Source: Leguminivora glycinivorella
Lineage: Eukaryota > Arthropoda > Insecta > Lepidoptera > Tortricidae
Direction: 5' to 3'
Length of the DNA stretch: 64,000 nucleotides
Assembly: GCF_023078275.1 (NCBI RefSeq)
Contig: NC_062974.1
Location: forward strand, 27,671,033 to 27,735,032
The notes under the pieces were generated by a model, which had not been told where the DNA came from, searched no databases, and saw nothing but the letters and a program-made list of their open reading frames with translations. This document shows positions 44,851 through 55,067 of the stretch, piece after piece. A program made the translations under genes and the position numbers. Position 1 is the stretch's first letter. Every line of letters starts with the position of its first letter.

Positions 44851-45133
44851 TGTACGAGCCGTACACCTTAGATGATATGATTCTTGATGGTTGATTGTAG
44901 TCTTGATAGAAACACTGATTTTGATACACTTATAAATTTATTGATAACCAAGGTATATTGAGTACTAGCTAGGCAGCACGTATAAACGTAAATACAGCAA
45001 TTAAAATAAAGTCATAATTATATTAATTTTAATGCGATGTATGGCGTAATCATCTTCACCTTTGCAAATTACAACCTGCAATTAAAAACATAAAGTTCAT
45101 AATTATATTAATTTTAATGCTGACGCGAGAAAT
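44851..45133 (-). repeat. BEL/Pao LTR (5' LTR of copy 4), rearranged
   Basis: Begins TGTACGAGCC at 44851, matching 27546. From about 44990 the block order differs: the CAATTAAAATAAAGTCATAA segment occurs twice, around a displaced CGATGTATGGCGTAATC. Homology to the left LTR stops at GCTGACGCGAGAAAT (45133), so the outer end is missing or diverged. Confidence 0.7.
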
Positions 45134-45440
45134 TCTTAATCTGTGGACTAATAAGGTGGCGCCATCTGTCTTGCATTGATTCTCTTAAAATTATAGGTTT
45201 CACAAAAGTCGACATAACTTTGTAGGCTGGCTCGTTTTCAAAGTTAACCATGTTCACTTTAGTAGTCGCACGAAGCCATCCCGTCTATGTAATGTGTACT
45301 TATGGTACCTAAGTAATACTGTCTCTTCTCTTCAGTACGAGCTTTAATGAAGACTTACAGCTAATATATCATATACCTACTATTCGGACCATAATGTAAG
45401 TTTCTGAGTGCTATCATGGCTAGGAATGTTCACGTTTTTA

Positions 45441-45945
45441 GTAGATAATATCTGGGCGACCGAGCTTCGCTCGGTTCTGTTTCGTATCCTTGACATGTGT
45501 CGCCATCTAGTTCAAAAATGAATAGTACCTACATCGAGCGAAAGAATTCTCAGCCTTAACAACACAACTACTCCACACGAGATGGCGCGCATTTCGCCAC
45601 AAAAACTCAAATAGTGTATTTTTCTATTCGTTTTAGCCTTGACCTGTGTCGCCATCTAGTGTTTGCAATAAATAGTACTTACATCGACCGAAAGAATTCT
45701 GTCTTAACAGTACAACTACTGCACACGAGATGGCGCGCGAAGAAAAACGCATGAAAACTCGAAAATTCGCGTTTTCCGGGACCTAAGGATAAGTTAGACC
45801 GATTTTTCACCCCCAAAAACCCCCACATAACAAATTTCAGCGAAATCGTTAGAGCGGTTTCCGAGATCGTCAGTGTAAATAAATATATAAATAAATAAAT
45901 AAATAAATAAATAAATATACAAGAATTGCTCGTTTAAAAGTATAA
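45441..45945 (+). repeat. repeat with duplicated body and (AAAT)n tail
   Basis: Two tandem units of about 160 bases (45490-45595 and 45645-45740 are the clearest), each with TGTCGCCATCTAGT, CGAAAGAATTCT and ACACGAGATGGCGCGC. Then comes a tail block with ACCCCCAAAAACCCCCACAT, an AAATAAAT run (about 45877-45916), and AAGAATTGCTCGTTTAAA. A fragment is at 5265-5350. It looks like the 3' end of a retroposon. Confidence 0.6.
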
Positions 45946-46267
45946 GAATATTGGCCTATTTCACAATAGTGACAAGGAAATATTGACGATGAGTAACTGT
46001 GTTACTTATTGACCCGGAAATAGGCACAAAATTGTCAGTGTCAATGTCACTGTGGTGAAATCGCCCACTCACCCTGATTTTGACACCTGACACAGCAATT
46101 TTTAGTAAACATTTATGTAGATCTGTCTCCTAAAACCTTTATGTTTTTGTAATAGCAACTTACTAGCGCGGCACGAAATGATCATTAAGTTTAAGAAGTT
46201 GCTCACGAAACTATTTTTGTTAATATTTGTTATGTTTTTCTCAAATAAGTGCATTATTGTTATTCTT

Positions 46268-46302
46268 TTGAGAAATAGAATAGAATAGAATAGAATAGAA
46301 AT
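46268..46302. repeat. ATAGA microsatellite
   Basis: Six units of the AATAG/ATAGA type, continuing into AAATCATTTATTCATTTATT. It may be the tail of a retroposon (compare ATTCT units at 59360-59378). Confidence 0.8.
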
Positions 46303-46371
46303 CATTTATTCATTTATTCGTGAAATAAAGATCTTTAAACCAAAAACCAGCTCACCCCATATTCTGTGTAG

Positions 46372-46455
46372 ATGTGAGCATGTTCGACCGGCACCACCAC
46401 GAGTTACGCTCCACGCTCGCGTCGCTCGCTACCGCGCTGAGAGACGCGCTTTCAA
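46372..46455 (+). CDS. host gene exon D, unidentified protein
   Basis: An 84-base GC-rich exon lies between TTCTGTGTAG and GTAAGATG. Joined to exon C in phase it reads YVSMFDRHHHELRSTLASLA then TALRDALS, a likely amphipathic helix. It ends with one leftover base, so another exon must follow. No phase-compatible exon was found before 64000. Exons B, C and D share one frame across 22.5 kb, which is the best evidence that this is a single gene. Confidence 0.82.
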
Positions 46456-46547
46456 GTAAGATGCAATGCGCAATTTCGCTTGCAAGCATGCAATGTGTGT
46501 AGAATGCACTGTAACCTGTAGCATGTTGTGATAATTAATTTACAGGC

Positions 46548-46862
46548 ACTTGCCCATAGATGTCATATATACCATAGATCAAGCAAACGTATCTACTTAG
46601 CGTGTCAAATGAACTCAGTGAAATCCACTGAGTTGTCCGTCTTTACTCCCAGCTTGCAGCTTTCGGGCGTCAATTTTTGTAAGTTGAAGTCAACCAAAAC
46701 ATAAAAAATGTCTCGTTACGTGATATTCAATTGCAACAACACAAAAATTATGAACAATCAAGAGCCTGAGACATATTTAAAATTACAGGCAAGAATCAAC
46801 TTCAGTACAAAATTTGACACGCTCGGCCCCTATACAAATATATGAATTTGTTTCTTCTAGTG
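46548..46862 (+). repeat. repeat copy, inverted partner of 25902-26210
   Basis: Starts CCCATAGATGTCATATATAC and ends CTCGGCCCCTATACAAATA with TTTGTTTCTTC. Holds ATGTCTCGTTACGTGATATT opening MSRYVIFNCNNTKIMN, soon ending. About 90% like its partner by eye. Confidence 0.6.
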
Positions 46863-47423
46863 CACTTGCCTCTGTAGTCGAGAGCGTTTGTATGGAGAAT
46901 TGACCCGTACTGTAGCGTCTTAATTGGCAACACGGCACTGAAATTTGAGCAGTTTCATTTCATTTGATAATACCATGTTTCCTAATGCTCTAAACTTTGG
47001 CAAAACAACTATCACATTCTTCTTCTTGTGGTGCCATGTCCATCTAATGGGCGTCGGCGGTCAGCATGGCATTAAGCTTTCTGGTCTTTGCCAACATCTT
47101 GAGGGTGGCGGCGTCTTTCATATGCGTCCAGTCTTTAATAATATGTTATCTATTGTCTAGTGTAACAATCACATAAAATAAATAAATAATATTGTTAAGG
47201 GTAAATACACTTTCAAGTAGGTACCTAAGATAGGATGCACGCATGATGTTTGTAAAATGCACTGTATTCACGATAGTTGAGATAACTTTGAGATTTATTT
47301 TATAACTTGAGATCTGATTGCATGTTTTAATTCATATTGTTTGTGCAATGCACTGTGATATTCTGAGTGAGTTCGAATACTTAGGCAACGATTTAGAAAT
47401 TAGAAACACAAATAACTACGTAG
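46863..47423. other. repeat debris
   Basis: 46866-46922 resembles the left end of the element at 5518-6058 (GTCGAGAGCGTTTGTATGG). 46970-47130 contains, on the - strand, CCCGCCGACGCCCATTAGAT-type sequence reading like the end of a LINE (PPTPIRWTWHHKKKNV). No intact gene. Confidence 0.35.
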
Positions 47424-48015
47424 TATAACTACATATTAAACTGACCTCCAACGTTTCAAGGACGGCGTTGTCCCCGTGGTCTCGGAGAAGACTGGCTTGA
47501 AATGACATCAACACCTTCTGACAGCCGCGCGAGTTTTTCGCACATCGCGGCTGTGAAAAATCGTCAGGTCAACAAGTCTGCCGTGGCTGAACATTTGTTA
47601 GAGTCAGGGCCAAACCACTGGATCGAACTACATGACCCTAAAGTCCTTTCCACGGAACGCCATTTCTACAGTAGAAAAGTGCGTGAAGCCATTGAAATCA
47701 AAAAACATCGCAATTTCAATCGGGACGAAGGTTTTAGGATCTCATCCACATGGAATCCTGTCATTAATAAGTGTAAGCCGAAAATAATATCGACAGTCGT
47801 TAAATCGAATATCGTCAGTGTTGTATGTCGACAGAGTAACATCCCTAGTGCGCAAACAGTTCAAGTTGATAATCAAAACCAAGTGCGGGTACTTAGTTCG
47901 AAAAACTCGCGCGGCTGTCAGAAGGTGTTGATGTCATTTCAAGCCAGTCTTCTCCGAGACCACGGGGACAACGCCGTCCTTGAAACGTTGGAGGTCAGTT
48001 TAATATGTAGTTATA
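47424..48015. mobile_element. Penelope-like element fragment with inverted flanks
   Basis: Identical inverted arms of 117 bases (47424-47540 and 47899-48015) enclose a 358-base centre coding for the GIY-YIG side of a Penelope-like element. Outside the right arm is GCGATTAAGTGCCG...CACGATTATT-type sequence, related to pieces at 1420-1505 and 60957-61080. Penelope-like elements often carry direct or inverted terminal copies of themselves, which fits. Confidence 0.75.
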
Positions 48016-48053
48016 CGCGATTAAGTGCCGATTTTAAAAATAATTATGTGTAA
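47502..48053 (+). pseudogene. Penelope-like element endonuclease C-terminal fragment
   Basis: A 183-codon frame. Residues 27-90 carry the conserved end of Penelope-like proteins next to the GIY-YIG nuclease: NKSAVAEHLLESGPNHW, then KVLSTERHFYSRKVREAIEI, KKHRNFNRDEGFRIS and TWNPVI. The reverse transcriptase and the GIY...YIG start are missing. The first 25 and last 50 codons come from the inverted arms and flank and are not natural protein ends. Confidence 0.75.
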
Positions 48054-48233
48054 TAATCGTGAAAATTTAAATCAGTGAACTACGTAGTACTTATACATCT
48101 GTAACGTGTTTATTAAAATATTATAAAACACATGACTTATACTGTAAAATGTAGGTAACTAAGTACCTGCTTCTGCTTAGTGACCTATACTGAGGTAAAA
48201 TCATAACGATCCATAAACAATTAACTAAGTTAA

Positions 48234-48587
48234 AAAACCGCCTTCAAAAATAAGCGCGTTACAAAACACGGAGAAACTAAAAAGCCAAAAATAATAAACC
48301 TTTCAATTCAGATTTCTTATCGTATTGCAATAAGCTAAACATCCAAATTATAAACAAATCAATTATTTTTGTAGTCGGTACCAGACCTGTTCGTCGCCTT
48401 GCTATTGCCTGTTTGCCCCACCCAACCATACACAGGCTGGTACCGACTCCAAAAATAATTGATTTGTTTATAATTTGGATGTTTAGCTTATTGCAATACG
48501 ATAAGAAATCTGAATTGAAAGGTTTATTATTTTTGGTTTTTTAGTTTCTCCGTGTTTTGTAACGCGCTTATTTTTGAAGGCGGTTTT
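48234..48587. repeat. foldback with 151-base arms
   Basis: Bases 48234-48384 and 48437-48587 are inverted copies with only two mismatches around a 52-base centre. The outer ends AAAACCGCCTTCAAAAATAA resemble the GAAGTCGGTT end of the repeat at 48900-49148. Confidence 0.85.
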
Positions 48588-48614
48588 ATTTTTTGTTAAA
48601 AAGTTTATTTATTT

Positions 48615-48851
48615 GTTGATTTTTAGTGGTTCCTAGTGATATTATATGTATCAGTCCGAATACATGTCAGTAGTGAAAGAATTATCCTTTAACTCCTAAC
48701 CATTGAGGAGTTGACCTTCCATCATCAGCTCAGTTGATTTTTAGTGGTTCCTAGTGATATTATATGTATCAGTCCGAATACATGTACAGTAGTGAAAGAA
48801 TTATCCTTTAACTCCTAACCATTGAGGAGTTGACCTTCCATCATCAGCTCA
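48615..48851. repeat. tandem duplication of ~118 bases
   Basis: 48615-48732 and 48733-48851 are the same except for CATGTCAGTAG versus CATGTACAGTAG. Each unit holds a hairpin (AACTCCTAACCATTGAGGAGTT). Confidence 0.9.
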
Positions 48852-49148
48852 GCCACATAAAATTATTACCATCAGACGTAAATACTGGTGTACCTTTGAA
48901 AAATAGACTAAAAACATTACATGTGCCTATAACATTTGAAGAGTTCCCTCGATTTCTCCAGGATCCCATCATCAGACCCTGACTTGGTGCCAATGGGACC
49001 ATCTCGGGGTTATACCGGTTCGATCAAAAAAAAAATTTTGAAAATCGGTCCACGATTCACGGAGATATCGAGTAACATACATACAAAAAAAAAAAAAAAA
49101 AAACATTCAGTCGAATTGAGAACCTCCTCCTTTTTTGAAGTCGGTTAA
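48852..49148 (+). repeat. retroposon-like 3' repeat ending GAAGTCGGTTAAAA
   Basis: Contains GGTTATACCGGTTCGATC, A runs (49086-49104) and the end CCTCCTCCTTTTTTGAAGTC. A common moth repeat end as far as I recall; the 70-codon frame at 48936 is not a gene. Confidence 0.5.
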
Positions 49149-49487
49149 AAACTAAGTAGGTGCATACTGCATAGGAATTTAATAAAACAACAATCGGAAC
49201 TTATTGCGTGCTACATTATGATAACCTTCGGTTCGTAATACAAATTACGATATCAATTATTGAAGTATCTTCATTAATTTAAATGTACTAAATGTGATCT
49301 ATACTGATAACAATTAAAATAATCAGAACGTAAACATTACTTATTTTTAAAGGTATAGGTAGTATAAACAAAAATAGTACTTAGGGATCTGTATGGTCAA
49401 ATTTCTGACGAAAGTAAAACATTCTCTTATGATAAAGAAAAAATTGCTTGTAAGACATATATATGTGAAATATCTGTTAATTATAAC

Positions 49488-49512
49488 GTATATATATATA
49501 TATATATATATA
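49488..49512. repeat. TA microsatellite
   Basis: About 12 TA units following TAATTATAACG. Confidence 0.9.
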
Positions 49513-49969
49513 CCTTTTTCTTGAAAACGGAGCCCATTTATACAACCATTTATTCATATATATTTTTATCGTAATATTTCAAAGAATTAAGAAAAGAAAA
49601 AAACAAGAAAGTAGTAGAGTTATTTTTCCTACTGTTGCCTATACCCTGTACTTTTGGCACTTGAAAAAAGTGTAAACAAACCTGAGCTGTCAAATTTGAG
49701 GGTTGTTTATTAGGTAACGTTTGGTTCCTGAATTTTTTTCTCTATTTAAAAATAATTGAGCTCACTACTATTTTCCATTTCATTCCACTAACATGTAATT
49801 TCGTTTAATTTGACGAAACGTATACACCTTCACTAATACAAACCTACCGTCATTACATTTAATGAATATTATTATTTTCTACAGGGAATTATCAACCAAA
49901 AAGTACCTAATTTTGCAGAGGTTTAAAACTCATGGTTGCATTTTAATCTGGGTGTAACTCCGGTTTCAC

Positions 49970-50086
49970 ATTATCCGATCCGATATCGGATGTCGGAAGG
50001 ATTTCGATGGAAAAATCCCAGATTGGCGCCTGTAATGTATGGGATATCTGTTCTACATCCGATATCGGATCGGATAATGTGAAAAC
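49970..50086. mobile_element. palindromic MITE (GTTTCACATTATCCGATCCG)
   Basis: Ends GTTTCACATTATCCGATCCG and CGGATCGGATAATGTGAAAA are inverted, with ATATCGGATGT also mirrored. The centre is about 55 bases. Confidence 0.85.
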
Positions 50087-50272
50087 GTACTAATTGTACT
50101 AAAATATAAAGGTAGTAGTACACCTTACGCGATTTTTAATTTTATCTGTCTGACATTTGCCATTACTTGTTATCAATCATCATCATTATCATCATCTGTT
50201 CCGAGTTCGATATTTGTGTTTTAGAGCTTCCGTTTCTCCGTATGAAATGATGATTGCTATATGATGTTTTTT

Positions 50273-50735
50273 ATGGTTCCGTACCAAAAAGGTACAAAAG
50301 GAACCCTTATGGCGACGCTCTGTCCGTCTGTCTGTATGTCTGTCACATTTCTAAATATCTCGAGAACTACTTACGCTATCGATTTGAAATTTGGAACAGT
50401 TATGAATACTTTAAACCTCTACAAGCTGAAACTATTATTTTTAAAAATATATTAATATTAATTGTAGAAAACGGCCAAAATGGAAGGGGGCAAACCGTAA
50501 ATGTCAAGTTACTAGGTCAAGTGGGGTATCGTTAGAAAGAGCTCAAATTGTACATATCAAAACTATTTTTATAATGTTTTTGTAGTGGAAAATAAAAAGA
50601 ATTATGAAGGAAAATGTAAAAAATAAAATACCATTCCCCCTTATCTCCCGAAGTTTACCAACGAAAAATTATGACTTTTTACGAAATATTGGTTTTAAGC
50701 TAAATTTTAAAGAAAAAGGTTTCTGGCCTTAAAAG
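50273..50735 (+). repeat. family A repeat, copy 3 (3' end lost)
   Basis: ATGGTTCCGTACCAAAAAGG, GGAACCCTTATGGCG, then a TCTG tract and CTCGAGAACTACTTACGC. The CTTGGCCGG end is absent. Confidence 0.7.
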
Positions 50736-51198
50736 GTTCACTATCCCTGGATCTGTCAAATTTGACGGCTCCGGTTTGTTTACACTTTTTTCAAGTGCCA
50801 AAAGTACAAAGTATAGAATAAAACATGTCCAATCGGAAAACGCCGAAGTATGGTAATACACATTTCCAAAGCGCCTGACGTTTTAATACACAGTATAGTA
50901 GTTGAACGTAAACTTTGCTATGAGATTCTGAGTAGGGGCTGCGCGAAGTTTGGACGTTTGAAGTTGGGCCAATATTGATGTGAGCAGTGTGAGCTGTGCA
51001 GTTTCAAACCTGACTGTGAAGCTGATTTGAATATAGGTTATATAAATATAGTACGAACTTACTTTTGCTTGTCTAACTATAAATAGCTAACTTATAGTAG
51101 TTCTGAAAGCTGTAAGCTTCGTTAATTCTCAAGACTAACTACGCTGAAAGTTTCAAGTTAGGTATATAATTGTTTATGAATTATTTACGTAGCTTATT

Positions 51199-51410
51199 AA
51201 ATAAATAAATATTGGGGACACCTTACACGGATCAACTTAGCCCCAAACCAAGCAAAGCTTGTACTATGGGTGCTAAGCGACGATATACATGCTTACGAGT
51301 AAATAGATAAATACATACTTTACATAGAAAACATCCATGACTCAGGAACAAATATCTGTGTTCATCACACAAATAAATGCCCTTACCGGGATTCGAACCC
51401 AGGATCGGAT
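51199..51410 (-). mobile_element. tRNA-derived SINE, copy 4 (5' truncated)
   Basis: Carries the B box (ATTCGAACCC on the + strand at about 51391) and body plus AATAAATAAATATT tail, but stops before the A box. Confidence 0.8.
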
Positions 51411-51490
51411 TGATTGTAGAATACAGAATGCGTATCGACTCTTCATTATATCATACTCTTTTCATACCACAACCTCTATTTAACGTTAAA

Positions 51491-51720
51491 ATAGGACTGG
51501 GCTGGACATGTCTGCCGTATGCCGAATGACTTGTGGGCCAAGATAGCCACGGAGTGGGAGCCCCATGAGTCGAATAGAGGATCCGGCAGACCTCGCCGGC
51601 GATGGCGAGATAACTTGGACTCTTTTTTGACAGACTGGCCAGTTTTAGCTCAAGATCGAGAAGAATGGAGGAAGAAGGGGGAGGCCTTTGCCCAGCAGTG
51701 GGACACAGTAGGCTTATAAC
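51491..51720 (+). pseudogene. RTE-type LINE C-terminal fragment
   Basis: Reads DWAGHVCRMPNDLWAKIATE then WEPHESNRGSGRPRRRWRDN, ending REEWRKKGEAFAQQWDTVGL and stop. GHV.RM, GRP..RW.D and W...GEA(Y/F).QQW are typical of the end of RTE-clade reverse transcriptases. A short (AAT)n tail follows (AAAATTATAATAATAATAAC). Only about 75 residues remain of roughly 1000. Confidence 0.85.
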
Positions 51721-52435
51721 AAAATTATAATAATAATAACCTCTATTTAACGATAGATTTATAAAATATAATTTTTTAGACCTTACGAGTGGTATGAATT
51801 AATTTCGTTGCTAACTTTAGCTTCGTCTAACCCTAGTTAGCTATTTAGTGTGTAAATAATGACATTAATGACCCATTTGACATAAATGACATAATGTACT
51901 AGTAACATAGGTACTTGGACGAAGCCTGCGCGGCTGTGGATGTATTTTGTAAAGTGCTGTGTAACATGTTTCGCTGAAAATAAATATTGGAATATTTTTT
52001 GTGTAGTGTAGGTACTTACAACTGCACTATAAATAGCACACAAGTCACTTGAGGTCAGTAACCATAGACGCAGTGAAGTAAACAAAATTTTTTTTGTCTA
52101 AAAAATAACTGAGTAACTAATTAACGTAAAAAGTGCCTTTCGTTCGCTTCAGCGCTGGCGGCTTTCGACCATAAAGCTTTGGAGACCATGGGCATTTATC
52201 ATATCATAACGCTTACTTTTATACAGGGTACAGTTATAAAGCGTGTGCTTTCAATATTACCGCAAACTTTATCTAGGCCAAGATTTAGTGGTAAGGTTCC
52301 ATACAACAAATAATTATACGTTTGGTCCTAACTACCGAGCATAATTAATTAAAAAAAACTTAAGCAAATTGAGCACCTATTTGATAGTTCAACAGTTCTT
52401 AGGTCAAGTCAGCTAAGTACGACGTATTAAACAAT
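51721..52435. other. no recognised feature
   Basis: AT-rich; no coding frame or known repeat recognised. Confidence 0.35.
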
Positions 52436-52609
52436 AACCTAACCACAAAATTAAAATTTTGAAAAAACCCCCGACCGCGACCTAGTGGACCGATTTTCAT
52501 GAAACATGGCTAAGAACACTCCCGACTAACACAGCTTTCAAATAAAAAAAAACTAAATCGAAATCGGTTCATCCGTTCAAGAGCTACGATGCCACAGACA
52601 GACACACAC

Positions 52610-52649
<40 letters not shown>

Positions 52650-52722
52650 ACGGACAGACAGACATACAGACAGACACGTCAAACTTATAACACCCCGTCG
52701 TTTTTGCGTCGGGGGTTAAAAA
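52436..52722 (+). repeat. family B repeat, copy 3
   Basis: Complete: AACCTAACCACAAAATTAAA start, CCGCGACCTAGTGGACCGAT, CAGA tract at 52593-52675, and CACCCCGTCGTTTTTGCGTC end. Confidence 0.85.
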
Positions 52723-53275
52723 TAAAGTAGCAATTAATTGCGTGCTGTACGAGTATTTTTTCAATTAACTCATAATATGAAAATATTTTTCGCAGGGCTT
52801 ATAATAACCCTATGCCAATATGCGGTAATATCAAAAATACACACTGTAAGAGTCACTTTTCCATACATCCCCTATCTCAGTTCCTTAGCTTCTGGCATTG
52901 ACCTGCAGTGAACTCACCCACAAAAAACCATTTTCCATTACATCTTAACATTTTGACAATAAAGTTCAAAATCGCATAACAATTTTACAAAATACACCTT
53001 TTTACTTCAATGGAAATTAAACTTTATGTTGAAGAAGATACGGTTGAAAGTAGAATAATGTTTCGTTCGACTGCGCTTGAGTCGATACGGTCCATTCGTT
53101 TGAAATTAATGGTCAATCCATAATTCAGATTTTGTATGGACACGTATGTTTATGATTTAACAATACTAGTTGTATATTCGAACCTTTGAGAATACAACTT
53201 GATTTCATATTTTAATGATTTGACGCATTATAAAAAAAATCGTGAGAATAATAATTTAACAGTTTAAACACCTAT
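52723..53275. other. no recognised feature
   Basis: AT-rich spacer without coding frames. Confidence 0.35.
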
Positions 53276-53277
53276 TT

Positions 53278-53400
53278 TTTATTATTATTATAAATGGGCT
53301 TACTCTTGGCCACAGACTAGCCAAAGGCAAACACGTGGCCTACGACGGAGTGAGCTCGCCCAGAAGCCTGTTCACTCTTGATTTGAAGGTTATAGGTTAT
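53278..53400 (-). pseudogene. LINE 3' end fragment with ATA tail
   Basis: On the - strand it reads FKSRVNRLLGELTPS then stop-containing sequence, and ends GGCCAAGAGTAAGCCCATTT with (ATA)n. This looks like the last residues and tail of a CR1/Jockey-like LINE. Confidence 0.5.
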
Positions 53401-53911
53401 AGTATAGTTATAATATTTAAAATAGTTTGTAAATGAGGACTGACGAAATTATTACCCTAGAAAACTTATATTGACCGGTATTGCGCATTCTACGCAACTT
53501 TGACATCCACCCGCCGTCTTCAGTTTCCCGTGATCATGATGCATGCAACTGCGTCGAAATATCGGGAGCTCAGTAAAAATCACAAAGGTAATCATATTTA
53601 TAACGGTCTATATCCTGGTCAATTGAAGTCGAAACTAAACTAACCGTGAATCGTTTAAAAAACTCTTACCCTAGAAAATTCAAACTTATAATCAAGTCGA
53701 ATAATTTTACCCAGAAACTGAATACCAAGAACACAAATAATAGTACGTTTTCCATTCCATTTCTTAATATTCAAGGGACTACTTATATTTCATTTCACAT
53801 TCACTAATAATCATGAGTGTTCTTCACAGCTATATCAAAACCAGTTCAAAACAATAACAAATCCTTAAAGTTGAATCATGCTCCTAGATACACATACTTA
53901 ATTGTGCTCTC

Positions 53912-54066
53912 TAAGGCCGGCCATACAGTCATCAGGATCAGAATTCATGATATGAATTCAGATGAATCTGAATCAGATCTGAAAAAATCAGAATGCGTGT
54001 AGACAGTAGCTAAATTTTATGCAATACCATGCATTCTGATGATTCTGAGACTTGAGACCGGCCTAA
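53912..54066. mobile_element. MITE with TAAGGCCGG ends
   Basis: Left CTAAGGCCGGCC and right GACCGGCCTAAG are inverted. Inner ATGAATCTGAATCAGATCTG and CATTCTGATGATTCTGAG are mirrored in part. Confidence 0.55.
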
Positions 54067-54449
54067 GATGCAGTCTTGTTAAGTCAAGTTATGATTAGTA
54101 CATTCCGAATAGGCCCCTGTTGTATCACATAGGTTTCCCACGTTGATTTTCCTCGGTGATGTAATATTGTCTTTGGTCCTAAAGAGGGTCATGTCACGTC
54201 ATATCAAGTCATGTCACACGAGATCCATGTTACGTGCATAATTTGCCTCCGTTTTGACGTTTTTTTTTGCAACGTGATGGTATTTTTAAGTGTTACGTAT
54301 GTATGGTCTAATAGACCATCAATATTATGAGACCATCTTATGAAAACTAAACGAGTGCCACAGTAATGTGCTCAATTTCAGTTAGCCACCCTAGGTAGCT
54401 TGACCACCCTAAGTTTGCACCCGCTTGGTAATTACTAAGCATGGAATTA

Positions 54450-54760
54450 TGAAGGGCCAGTTTTTTTTTTTTACAAGCTTTTATTCAAGTTGGCTTATTA
54501 GTATGTTAGTGTGCGTCAAAACATAGAAGCTAAATTTGACCCACTTCCCGGTTTTTGATTGAGCTGAAATTTTGCACACATATGTAAATCACGTGACAAT
54601 GCAATATTATGGTATCATGGAGCTGATCTGATGGATCAGAAAAGTGGTCAAAGGAACTCTGTTATGAAACGTCTTATCCCCATCGAGTAAGGGGTTTTTA
54701 GAAACGTCTGGGAGAGCAGTAGATGACTGTTGAAAGAAAGGTACAGTCGACGATAAAATC
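54450..54760. repeat. TTTTACAAGCTTTTATTCAA-type repeat
   Basis: Starts at a T run with ACAAGCTTTTATTCAAGTTG. The first 45 bases recur at 59886-59930. Confidence 0.5.
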
Positions 54761-54825
54761 TTGTGCTAAAAATAACATTTTTGCAAAAAACTTATTTACG
54801 CAGTAGATGCACTTTATAAAAAAAA

Positions 54826-55067
54826 ATATTGGGGACACCTTACACAGATCAACTTAGTCCCAAACTAAGCAAAGCTTGTACTATGGGTGCTAAGCGACGA
54901 TATACATACTTAAATAGATAAATAAATACATATATGCATAGAAAACAGCCATGACTCAGGAACAAATATCTGTGCTCATCACACAAATAAATGCCCTTCC
55001 TGGGATTCGAACCCAGGACCGCGGCTTAGCAGGCAGGGTCACTATCGACTGAGCCAGACCGGTCGTC
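54826..55067 (-). mobile_element. tRNA-derived SINE, copy 5
   Basis: Near-complete: GACGACCGGTCTGGCTCAGT on the - strand, B box at about 55003-55013, and TATTTTTTT tail on the left. Confidence 0.85.

Larger units (their letters stand above)
49648..50807. mobile_element. element with ~52-base inverted ends holding two other repeats
   Basis: Left end GTACTTTTGGCACTTGAAAA (49648-49699) is inverted at 50757-50807, through TGTAAACAAACC and CTGTCAAATTTGA. The interior contains a palindromic MITE (49970-50086) and a family A copy (50273-50735). Confidence 0.65.

Noticed and set aside
46708..46790. THAP start in the repeat at 46548-46862 (MSRYVIFNCNN)
   Set aside because: The first cysteine is replaced and the frame ends soon; the inverted copy at 26020 has the second one changed as well.
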